DNA of 64,000 nt from Devosia elaeis (GTDB lineage Bacteria; Pseudomonadota; Alphaproteobacteria; Rhizobiales; Devosiaceae), in the NCBI RefSeq assembly GCF_001650025.1, contig NZ_LVVY01000065.1, positions 82,169 through 146,168 on the forward strand. Direction: 5' to 3'. Below the pieces are notes generated by a model, which saw nothing but the letters and a program-made list of their open reading frames with translations, was not told the DNA's origin and did no database searches. This document shows positions 25,246-32,484 of this stretch, piece by piece. The stretch's first letter is position 1, and every line of letters starts with the position of its first letter. The translations under genes and the position numbers were made by a program.

Positions 25246-26181
25246 TTACTTCACCCGCACCCGTGGATCGACGACGACATAGACCAGGTCCATGAGGAGA
25301 TTGATGAGGACGACGAAGCCGGCAAAGACCAGCACCCCGCCCTGGATCACCGCATAATCGCGCTGCGCGATGGCATCGATCAGCAGGCGTCCGATGCCCG
25401 GCCGGTTGAACACCAGTTCCACCGCCACCGAGCCGGACAGCGTCGAGAGCAGGCTGAGCCCGAGGCCGGTGGAAATGGGCAGCATGGCGTTGCGCAGCCC
25501 GTGCTTGTAGATGACGCGGTTTTCCTTGGCGCCCTTGGCCCGCGCGGTGCGGACATAATCCTTGCCCAGCACTTCGAGCAGGCTGGTCCGCGTCAGGCGC
25601 CCCAGGAAGGCGGCCTTGACGAAGGCCAGGGTCAGGGCCGGCAGGAACAGGTGATGCAGCCGGCTGACGAAATCGCTGCCCGCCCCGTTGATCGGGAACC
25701 AGCCCAGATTGAGGGCGAAGGTGATGAGCAGGATGGCGCCGAGGAAGAAATCGGGAATGGCATAGCCGATTAGCGAGAAGATCCGCATGCCGCCATCCGG
25801 GGCCTTGTTGCGGTTGGTCGCCGCCATCACACCCAGCGGAATGCCGGCGACGATGCCCATCAGCATGGCCGCCAGGGTGAGCTCGATCGTATAGGGCAGG
25901 TTCTGCCCGATGAGCTGCAAGACCGGCGTATTGGTCAGCAGCGAGCGTCCGAAATCCAGGGTCAGCACGCCGCCCAGGAAGTTGAAATATTGCTGCCAGA
26001 GCGGCACGTTGAGGCCCATGCGCTCGCGGAAATCGGCGAGCTGCTCGGGCAGAGCGCCGTCGCCCAGGGCGGCAAGCGCCGGGTCGCCGGGCAGGATGCG
26101 CATGGCGATGAACACCAGTGTCAGAACCAGGAACAGCGTGGGTATCGCATCACCCAGTCGCAACAGCAGATATCGGGCCAT
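25246..26181 (-). CDS. Peptide/opine-type ABC importer permease (DppB-like)
   Basis: A 311-residue DppB/OppB-type permease with about six membrane spans. It opens MARYLLLRLGDAIPTLFLVL, contains the family motif RILPGDPALAALGD and ends DLVYVVVDPRVRVK, all characteristic. The reading frame is open 32 codons upstream, but that extension is arginine-rich and not family-like, and the ATG used gives the standard beginning after GAGGCGG. Transcribed with the binding-protein genes upstream and the DppC gene downstream. Confidence 0.93.
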   Translation of the reverse strand: MARYLLLRLGDAIPTLFLVLTLVFIAMRILPGDPALAALGDGALPEQLADFRERMGLNVPLWQQYFNFLGGVLTLDFGRSLLTNTPVLQLIGQNLPYTIELTLAAMLMGIVAGIPLGVMAATNRNKAPDGGMRIFSLIGYAIPDFFLGAILLITFALNLGWFPINGAGSDFVSRLHHLFLPALTLAFVKAAFLGRLTRTSLLEVLGKDYVRTARAKGAKENRVIYKHGLRNAMLPISTGLGLSLLSTLSGSVAVELVFNRPGIGRLLIDAIAQRDYAVIQGGVLVFAGFVVLINLLMDLVYVVVDPRVRVK

Positions 26182-26236
26182 TTGTGCACCGCCTCGTTGA
26201 AGCCGGGCTCCCTGTCCGGGAGCCCGGGGGAAAAGA

Positions 26237-27832
26237 TCAGACCGTTTTGGTCGCGCGATGGAACCGCCAGCGCGCATAGCCGCTCTCGACCGGATAGCCG
26301 AGATCGATCTGCGCCCGCCGCACGGCGGTGAAGCCGAGCGTCGACAGGCCGATCAGCGGCAGGTCACGCAGGACCTGCAGCTCGATCTGCTTGCACAGAT
26401 CGAGATAGACCTCGTAATCGGTGGCCTCGAGCGCCTGCGCCAGCAGTTCGTCGATGCCGGGCATGGCGACGCCGTAATGGCTGTAATTGCCGCCGCCCGA
26501 GCCATCGGACTTCACCTCGGATGCCGAGGCCAATTGCTGGAAGTAGATTTGCGTGGGGATCGGCGGATAGCTCGACGAATGCATCGCCAGGGTGTTTTTG
26601 TCCGAGCGATTGTCGGCGTGATAGGCCGTGTGATCGATGATCTGCAGGTTCATGTTGAACCCTGCCAGCCGCAATTGCTCCTGCACGATCAGCATGGTGG
26701 AGGCATAGTCTTCGCGCTGGCTGCACAGGGAATCGAAGCTGATCCCGTCCGGATATCCCGCTTCCGCCAGGAGCTCGCGCGCCTTTTCCGGGTCATAAGG
26801 ATATTGCAGCTCTTCGGGCAGGTCCTCGATCTTGAAGCCGGCCGGGAAGAAATCGGGCTGCAATCCGGCCATGGTGCCGCCCATCGGGGCGAGCGCCGCG
26901 GCCACGGCCGGCCGGTCGATGGCATGCATCAGCGCCTGGCGCACCAGCAGATTGTCGAACGGCGCCCGCGTCAGGTTGACATGCAGGGTGTTGAACGAGC
27001 CGGGCGTGGTCATGTCGATCTGTAGCGTCGGATCGCGCTGCAGGATCGAGTCGATCCAGCCCGGCGCCCGCACCGCCTCGATGATATCGACATCGCCCGA
27101 CAGCAGGGCCAGCGTCCGCGCCGTGGTATCGGCGATATAGACGCATTCCACATTGGCGATCTTGGCCTTTTCGCCCCAGTAATCCTCGTGCCGCTTCATC
27201 CGCGTGCCGGATTCGGGGTTGAACTCCACCAATTCGTAGGGGCCCGTGCCCACGGCATCGGTGGCAAAGGCCTCCGCACCGATTTCCTCATAGGCCTTCT
27301 TGGAGACGATCGATGTATTGTTGTTGAAGATCGAGGTCCCCAGCAGGTTCACGTCGGGCTGCTTGAGCGTGAGGGTGATCTCGTAGGGGCCATTGGCGAC
27401 CACGCTGTCGATATTGGACAGGATGGTCCTGTTGGTGCCTTCCTTGATCGCGCGTTCATAGGAAAAGACCACGTCTTCCGAGGTCATCTCGCCATAGCCG
27501 CGATGGAACTGCACGCCTTCGCGCAGCTTGAAGGTCCAGGTCCTGGCGTCCTCCGATTGCGTCCATTCGGTCGCCAGGGTCGGCAGATATTCATCGGGCG
27601 TCAACGCGAAGCGACCGTCATCGGGCCGCACGAGCTGCTCGTAGATCTGCTCGGTCGCCCAATTGTCCGACCCTTGGGTGGTCAGGTTGGGGTCCGAATG
27701 GCGCGGATTGTTCGCCGCGATCCCCATGCGCAGCGTATCGGCGTCCTGCGCCCTGGCCGTCCCCACCCCGATGGCGGTCAATGCCGTCGTGGCCGCGGCC
27801 AGTTCCATGAAAGAGCGTCTGTTCAAAGCCAT
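26237..27832 (-). CDS. ABC substrate-binding protein, peptide family (SBP_bac_5), copy 2
   Basis: A 531-residue extracellular solute-binding protein of family 5. The N terminus NRRSFMELAAATTALTAIG is a Tat-type signal with twin arginines and an Ala-rich core, cleaved near ARAQD. Family wording is plain (LREGVQFHRGYGEMTSEDVVFSYERA, parts). The protein is very similar throughout to the next gene upstream, so it arose by tandem duplication. GGAGGAG precedes the ATG. It probably feeds the DppBC permease just downstream. The substrate may be an oligopeptide, opine or glycoconjugate; family membership alone does not decide. Confidence 0.93.
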   Translation of the reverse strand: MALNRRSFMELAAATTALTAIGVGTARAQDADTLRMGIAANNPRHSDPNLTTQGSDNWATEQIYEQLVRPDDGRFALTPDEYLPTLATEWTQSEDARTWTFKLREGVQFHRGYGEMTSEDVVFSYERAIKEGTNRTILSNIDSVVANGPYEITLTLKQPDVNLLGTSIFNNNTSIVSKKAYEEIGAEAFATDAVGTGPYELVEFNPESGTRMKRHEDYWGEKAKIANVECVYIADTTARTLALLSGDVDIIEAVRAPGWIDSILQRDPTLQIDMTTPGSFNTLHVNLTRAPFDNLLVRQALMHAIDRPAVAAALAPMGGTMAGLQPDFFPAGFKIEDLPEELQYPYDPEKARELLAEAGYPDGISFDSLCSQREDYASTMLIVQEQLRLAGFNMNLQIIDHTAYHADNRSDKNTLAMHSSSYPPIPTQIYFQQLASASEVKSDGSGGGNYSHYGVAMPGIDELLAQALEATDYEVYLDLCKQIELQVLRDLPLIGLSTLGFTAVRRAQIDLGYPVESGYARWRFHRATKTV

Positions 27833-27887
27833 GGGTTCTCCTCCTCCCAGCTTGAAGGCGCCGGCCCCTCGCCGGCGCCGTTTTTGC

Positions 27888-29480
27888 CTACGCCTTGGTG
27901 GCGCGGTGCAATCTCCAGCGCGCGTAGCCGCTTTCCACCTCGTAGCCGAGGTCGAGGCGCGGGTTGCGCACGATGGTATAGGACAGCGTCGACAGCCCGA
28001 TCAGCGGCAGGTCCCGCAGCACCTGCAATTCGATCTGCCGGCACAGGTCGAGATAGGTGTCGTAATCGGTGGCGCTCAGCGCCTGCTCGAGCAGGTCGTC
28101 CACGCCAGGAATGGTGACGCCGTAATGGCTGTAATTGCCGCCGCCCGTGCCGTCGGCCTTCACTTCGGCCTTGGAATAGAGCTGCTGGATGTAGATCTGC
28201 GTCGGGATCGGCGGATAGCTCGACGCATGCATGGCCAGCGTGTTTTTGTCCGAGCGATTGTCGGCATGATAGGCCGTGTGGTCGCCGATGATCAGGTTCA
28301 TGTTGAACCCGGCCGGCCGGATGAGTTCCTGCACGATCAGCATGGTGGAGGAATAGTCCTCGCGCTGGCTGCACAGGGCGTCGAAGCTCACGCCATCGGG
28401 GAAGCCGGCCTCGGCCAGCAGCGCCCGCGACTTCTCCGGGTCATAGGGATATTGCAGCTCTTCGGGCAGGTCCTCGGTCTTGAGGCCGGGCGGGAAGAAC
28501 GAGGGTTGCAGGCCCACCAGCATGCCGCCCATGGGCGCCAGCGCCTGCGCCACCACCTCACGGTCGATGGCGTGCATCAGCGCCTGGCGCACCAGCAGAT
28601 TGTCGAAGGGTGCCCGGTTGAGATTGACGTGCAGGGTGTTGAACGAGCCCGGCACCGTCATGTCGATCAGCATGTTGGGGTCGCGCTGCAGGATGGAGTC
28701 GATCCAGCCCGGCGCGCGCACCGCCTCGATCATGTCCACCTGGCCCGAGACCAGCGCCAGGGTGCGGGCCGTGGTATCGGCGATGTAGAGGCATTCGACA
28801 TTGCCGACCTTGGCCTTCTCGCCCCAATAATCCTCGAAGCGCTTGAGATAGACGCCGCCTTCCGCATCGTAGCGCACCAGTTCGTAAGGCCCGGTGCCCA
28901 CGGCGTCAGTGGTGAATTTCTCGACCGCGATTTCCTCATAGGCCTTCTTGGAAACGATATTGGCGTTGAGCGAGAAGACCGTGGTGCCCAGGAAATTGAC
29001 GTCGGGCTGGTGCAGCGTGATGGCCACTTCATAGGGGCCATTGGCCACGGCATCGGCCACATTGGCGAAGATCACGCGGCCGGTGCCGAAATCCTTGGCC
29101 TTGAGGAAGGTGAAAACCACGTCCTCGGAGGTCATCTCGCCATAGCCGCGGTGGAATTGCACGCCTTCGCGCAGCTTGAAGGTCCAGGTCTTGGCATCCT
29201 CGGACATGGTCCATTCGGTGGCCAGCACCGGCAGATATTCCTCCGGCGTCAGGGCGAAACGGCCGTCGTCGGGACGCACGAGCTGTTCGTACATCTGCTC
29301 GGTGGCCCAATTGTCCGGGCCCTGCGTGGTCTGGTTGGGGTCCGAATGGCGCGGATGGTTGGCGGCTAGGGCGATACGGATCGTATCGTCGTCCTGGGCA
29401 TTGGCCGCGCCGAGGCCGAAAGCTGTCAGCGCCGTGGATGCAGCGGCCAGCTCCATGAAATTGCGGCGGTTGAGACTCAT
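27888..29480 (-). CDS. ABC substrate-binding protein, peptide family (SBP_bac_5), copy 1
   Basis: A 530-residue paralogue of the preceding binding protein, differing by about one residue in length. The signal region NRRNFMELAAASTALTAFG again carries twin arginines, with cleavage near ANAQD. GGAGGAAAATCG lies before the ATG; a longer frame upstream overlaps the enolase-family gene and is rejected. Two binding proteins for a single permease pair suggest that the importer accepts two related substrates or that one copy is changing specificity. It lies 28 bases after the enolase-superfamily gene. Confidence 0.93.
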   Translation of the reverse strand: MSLNRRNFMELAAASTALTAFGLGAANAQDDDTIRIALAANHPRHSDPNQTTQGPDNWATEQMYEQLVRPDDGRFALTPEEYLPVLATEWTMSEDAKTWTFKLREGVQFHRGYGEMTSEDVVFTFLKAKDFGTGRVIFANVADAVANGPYEVAITLHQPDVNFLGTTVFSLNANIVSKKAYEEIAVEKFTTDAVGTGPYELVRYDAEGGVYLKRFEDYWGEKAKVGNVECLYIADTTARTLALVSGQVDMIEAVRAPGWIDSILQRDPNMLIDMTVPGSFNTLHVNLNRAPFDNLLVRQALMHAIDREVVAQALAPMGGMLVGLQPSFFPPGLKTEDLPEELQYPYDPEKSRALLAEAGFPDGVSFDALCSQREDYSSTMLIVQELIRPAGFNMNLIIGDHTAYHADNRSDKNTLAMHASSYPPIPTQIYIQQLYSKAEVKADGTGGGNYSHYGVTIPGVDDLLEQALSATDYDTYLDLCRQIELQVLRDLPLIGLSTLSYTIVRNPRLDLGYEVESGYARWRLHRATKA

Positions 29481-29508
29481 CGATTTTCCTCCGGATAGGG
29501 TCGGCGTC

Positions 29509-30624
29509 TCAGCGGACGCGGCGTTGTTCAAGTTCGGCGTCGATCAGTTCCAGCCCCAGGCCCGGCCCGGAAGGAATCTGGAACTTGCCGTCGACCGGCT
29601 TTGGCGGATTGCGGAAAGCCGGGTGCATGCGCGTATCGGGATCGGCGAATTCGGCCGGCTTGGTCAGGTGCATGATGGTGGCCAGCACGTGCAGGTTGGC
29701 CATGTGCCCGATGGTCGGCTGGGTCTGGTGCGGCACCAGTTCCACCCCATGGGCATAGGCGATCGCCGCGCATTGCATCAGGCCGGTAATGCCGCCCATC
29801 TTGACGATATCGGGCTGCACCATGCGCACGCCGGCATTGATGATGTCGACCAGGGCCTGGGTCGTGTAGGTCTGCTCGGCCGCCGAGACGGTGATGTCGA
29901 GCCGCTGCGCGACCTCGCCCATGGCGCGCACGTCATAGTGCTGCACCGGCTCCTCGAACCAGACATAGCCCAGCTCTTCGAGCGCCCGGCCGACGCGGAT
30001 CGCGCCGCCGACCGAATATTGATTATTGGCGTCGAAGGCGAGCGGGAAGTCGTCACCCACCAGCTTGCGCACCGCCTTGGCCTTGGCGATATCGCCGGGA
30101 ATATCGTAGTCCTGCCGCGTCCGGTCGCCATCCCAGCGGATTTTGATCGCGGCCGGCTTTTCCTTCTGCCAGCGCTGCTCCACCACGCGCACGGTTTCGT
30201 CCACGCTGCGGTTCGCATTGCCGCCGATCGAGGCATAGAACGGCACTTCAGTCCGCCAGGCGCCACCCAGCAGCTTGTAGATCGGCAGGTCGAACAGCTT
30301 ACCCTTGATGTCCCAGAGCGCGATGTCGAGCGCCGCGAGCGCACCGGTGACCGTACCTTCGGGCCCCAGCTTCACATAGCGATGCAGCAGACGATCATAG
30401 ATCACCGCATGGTCGAGTATATCCGCGCCGACCAGCGTGGCTGCGGCGTCGCGCAGCACCCAGAGCGAATGCTCGCCGCCATGCATCGGGGATGCCTCGC
30501 CATAGCCGACCAGTCCCTCTTCCGTGGTCACCCGCACGATGGCGCTGCGGCGGCCCGGCGGATCGCCCGGATTCCAGGCCACCTGGAAGGCATCGACCGA
30601 TTTGATGATAGACGCTTTGGACAT
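29509..30624 (-). CDS. Enolase superfamily enzyme (mandelate racemase/muconate lactonizing type)
   Basis: A 371-residue enolase-superfamily protein with an N-terminal capping domain and a C-terminal barrel. Metal ligands are visible as the Asp of FDANNQYS, the Glu of FEEPVQ and the Glu of SAAEQTYT. AIKIRWD occupies the KxK position with Arg in second place, and HQTQPTIGH supplies the catalytic-type His at the end of the barrel. Members dehydrate sugar acids, racemise hydroxy acids or form lactones by abstracting the alpha proton. It stands directly before the importer genes, so its substrate is probably the imported compound or an early product. GGAGG precedes the start. Confidence 0.9.
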   Translation of the reverse strand: MSKASIIKSVDAFQVAWNPGDPPGRRSAIVRVTTEEGLVGYGEASPMHGGEHSLWVLRDAAATLVGADILDHAVIYDRLLHRYVKLGPEGTVTGALAALDIALWDIKGKLFDLPIYKLLGGAWRTEVPFYASIGGNANRSVDETVRVVEQRWQKEKPAAIKIRWDGDRTRQDYDIPGDIAKAKAVRKLVGDDFPLAFDANNQYSVGGAIRVGRALEELGYVWFEEPVQHYDVRAMGEVAQRLDITVSAAEQTYTTQALVDIINAGVRMVQPDIVKMGGITGLMQCAAIAYAHGVELVPHQTQPTIGHMANLHVLATIMHLTKPAEFADPDTRMHPAFRNPPKPVDGKFQIPSGPGLGLELIDAELEQRRVR

Positions 30625-30636
30625 GGGCGGCCCTCC

Positions 30637-31080
30637 TCAGGCCGTCGGAACGAGAATGGTTTCGAGATGCCGGCGCACCGGCGGCGAAAATGGCGCGGGC
30701 CGCTTCGTCTCGGGGTCGACGAAGACATGGACGAAATGACCATCGGCGGCGGCGGTCGAACCACCATTGATGAAGGCCGCCAGGCCGTAGCGGACGGAGG
30801 AAGTGCCGATGCGCTCGACCCTCAAGCCCATCTCCAGCCGGTCGGTGAAGACGATCTCCTGATGGAAGCGGCAGCCATTCTCGGCCACCACCATGGCCGC
30901 GCCGCCATGGCTCAATCCCAGGTCCTCGACATACAGGAAGCCAAGCACCGTGCTGTCGAAGAACTCGTAATAGCGGGCATTGTTGACGTGCCCGAAAATG
31001 TCGAGGTCGTTCCAGCGCAGCGTCACACCGGTGAACCAGCGGAACGCATCGCGGACCTCGGGGGGGCGCCTGGTCGTCAT
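30637..31080 (-). CDS. 4-hydroxybenzoyl-CoA-type thioesterase (hotdog fold)
   Basis: A 147-residue single-hotdog acyl-CoA thioesterase. The motif WNDLDIFGHVNNARYYEF near residue 22 carries the catalytic Asp and the conserved HVNN loop. It hydrolyses an acyl-CoA to free acid and CoA in the cytoplasm. Its ATG has no good ribosome binding site of its own; instead it overlaps the stop of a 16-codon leader frame (ATGA) that has one. It is the first full gene after the double-operator promoter region at 31.2 kb and is followed 12 bases later by the enolase-superfamily gene. Confidence 0.9.
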   Translation of the reverse strand: MTTRRPPEVRDAFRWFTGVTLRWNDLDIFGHVNNARYYEFFDSTVLGFLYVEDLGLSHGGAAMVVAENGCRFHQEIVFTDRLEMGLRVERIGTSSVRYGLAAFINGGSTAAADGHFVHVFVDPETKRPAPFSPPVRRHLETILVPTA

Positions 31081-31127
31081 CGCAGCAGGAACCGTGGCGC
31101 GAAAACGCGCGGGCGGCTTCCGGTCAT
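31077..31127 (-). CDS. Possible 16-residue leader peptide ahead of the thioesterase
   Basis: A short frame encodes MTGSRPRVFAPRFLLR and ends in a TGA that overlaps the thioesterase ATG as ATGA. AGGAG stands 8 bases before its ATG, a far better site than anything before the thioesterase. The simplest role is translational coupling or control of thioesterase expression. It has no repeated regulatory codons, though four arginines occur. Whether it is translated is inference. Confidence 0.45.
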   Translation of the reverse strand: MTGSRPRVFAPRFLLR

Positions 31128-31203
31128 GTTCGAATCTCCTCGCGGCTGAGCGGTCGTTTCTGTCGTCAACCTGTCATGCCAATCGGCGTTACCCTTGCAT
31201 CGA

Positions 31204-31219
31204 TTGCATCCGCATGCAA
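31204..31219. promoter_or_regulatory. LacI-type operator upstream of the thioesterase operon
   Basis: TTGCATCCGCATGCAA differs by one base from the perfect palindrome at 34933 next to the lacI-family gene. It lies 84 bases before the leader ATG on the minus strand and 131 bases from the thioesterase start. The shared form indicates control by the LacI protein at 35032; this is inference from sequence match. Confidence 0.65.
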
Positions 31220-31231
31220 GCCCCTGCTATA

Positions 31232-31241
31232 TCCTATAGGA
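31232..31241. promoter_or_regulatory. GntR-type operator beside the LacI-type box
   Basis: TCCTATAGGA, a perfect 10-bp palindrome flanked by A on each side (ATCCTATAGGAA), matches the box at 48386 in the gntR promoter 17 kb away. Its centre is 25 bases from the centre of the LacI-type box, and it ends two bases from the stop codon of the MaoC-like gene. It suggests joint control of this promoter by the GntR protein at 48535. Confidence 0.65.
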
Positions 31242-31242
31242 A

Positions 31243-31683
31243 CTATTTTGGCAGCCATTTCATCACATGCTCCGCGACGGCCACCGTCGTGCCGGACTGA
31301 TTGGTGATCACCACATCGGCGAGCGAGCGACGGCGCTCCATATCGACGCTTTTGACTTCATAGGTGACCTTGAGCTCGTCGCCGGGAAAGACCGGCGCGA
31401 CGAAGCGCAGGCGGTCATAGCCGAGCGCCACCGGCGTGCAGTCATTGCCTCTTTCGCGCGCCAGCCTGATCGCCTTGGTGCCGGCGGCCGACATGTAGCC
31501 GACCAGGAGGGCGCCATGGGCGATGATGCCGCCGAAACTCGAGCTCGCCATCACTTCCGCATCGGTATGGGCCTCGTAGTCGTCGCCGCTCAGCGCGACG
31601 AAGGCCGCAATGTCACTTTCGTGCACTGTGGTCGTGTAGGACGCTAACAGTCTGCTAACGGACTCGCTCCAAATGTTAGCCAT
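31243..31683 (-). CDS. MaoC-like hydratase (single hotdog)
   Basis: A 146-residue MaoC-type hotdog protein, probably adding water to or removing it from an enoyl-CoA or related acyl-CoA. The hydratase-2 region is recognisable: an Asp-rich turn, AHTDAEVM, then FGGIIAHGALLVGY. AGGAGG precedes the chosen ATG, which overlaps the stop of the upstream double-hotdog gene by 8 bases. Thirteen further upstream codons are open but lie inside that gene. It is the last gene of the CaiB-type operon; the thioesterase promoter begins right after its stop. Confidence 0.85.
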   Translation of the reverse strand: MANIWSESVSRLLASYTTTVHESDIAAFVALSGDDYEAHTDAEVMASSSFGGIIAHGALLVGYMSAAGTKAIRLARERGNDCTPVALGYDRLRFVAPVFPGDELKVTYEVKSVDMERRRSLADVVITNQSGTTVAVAEHVMKWLPK

Positions 31684-32482
31684 AGATCTGTGTCCTCCTG
31701 AACCGCGCGGCGGGCACGCCATCGGCCAGCAGCACTTCGTCGGTGACGAAATAATGCTTGCCCTTGCGCTCGTAGGTGTCGGCCACCTGCCCTGTTGTGC
31801 GAATGGTCTGGCCAGGGTAAACCGGCCGGAAATGCTGGGTTTCCGCCTCGACCAGCACGATGGCGGCGGGGAATTTCCAGCCGGAATTGACGTCGCCCAT
31901 GGCCGTCCGCATCAGCATTCCCGAATGCACGAAGCCCGGGTCGCTATAGATCGGATGCGTTTCGGCGAAGGCCGACAGCGAAACCTGAAAATCTTCAGCC
32001 GTCAGAACCCTTTGGCGGCTATGCAGCGGCGCGCCGATCGGTAAGTCACCAGCTTTCACCGCTGGCGGGTTTTCCGGCAAGTCCAGTATTTTCAATGTCT
32101 TGGCATCGGGCGGTTGGACCGGTTCATGCGCCAACGCAATCCAGCCGGTCGCCACCTCGTCGCCACCGCCATTGCGCACACTGGCAGCGCTGCGCAGATG
32201 GGTCCCATCGTCCTCGAGCGGCCCAAGTGAAACGCGAATATCATCATGATTATAAACGGGTTTCCGGAAGCGCACCGCCATGGCGCCACGCTCGGCCCAG
32301 TCGCTGCCCCAGGTCTCGATCGCCCCACGGCTGATATGGCCATAGATGAAGGCGCCCGGAACCAGTGCTGCCTTATAGCCCCGCGCCCGCGCCACCTCAT
32401 CATCGTGGATGGACCCTTTGTAATGCGGCGCGTCGTCGAGCAGGATATGCACGTCATAGTCCCGCGGAAAGGTCGTTCCCAT
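31676..32482 (-). CDS. Double-hotdog MaoC/FAS1-like acyl-CoA hydratase
   Basis: A 268-residue protein that appears to contain two hotdog halves. The first (ARGYKAALVPGAFIYGHIS, then VRFRKPVYNHDDIRVSLG) and the second (AETHPIYSDPGFVHSGMLMR, then TQHFRPVYPGQTIRTTG) each have the MaoC pattern. Larger enzymes of this kind include mesaconyl-CoA and related hydratases. The ATG at 32482 stands 9 bases after GGAAGG; a GTG two codons earlier, which overlaps the CaiB stop, is too close to that site. It lies between the CoA-transferase and the small MaoC gene, so a transferase then hydratase sequence is likely. Confidence 0.8.
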   Translation of the reverse strand: MGTTFPRDYDVHILLDDAPHYKGSIHDDEVARARGYKAALVPGAFIYGHISRGAIETWGSDWAERGAMAVRFRKPVYNHDDIRVSLGPLEDDGTHLRSAASVRNGGGDEVATGWIALAHEPVQPPDAKTLKILDLPENPPAVKAGDLPIGAPLHSRQRVLTAEDFQVSLSAFAETHPIYSDPGFVHSGMLMRTAMGDVNSGWKFPAAIVLVEAETQHFRPVYPGQTIRTTGQVADTYERKGKHYFVTDEVLLADGVPAARFRRTQIYG

Positions 32483-32484
32483 GG

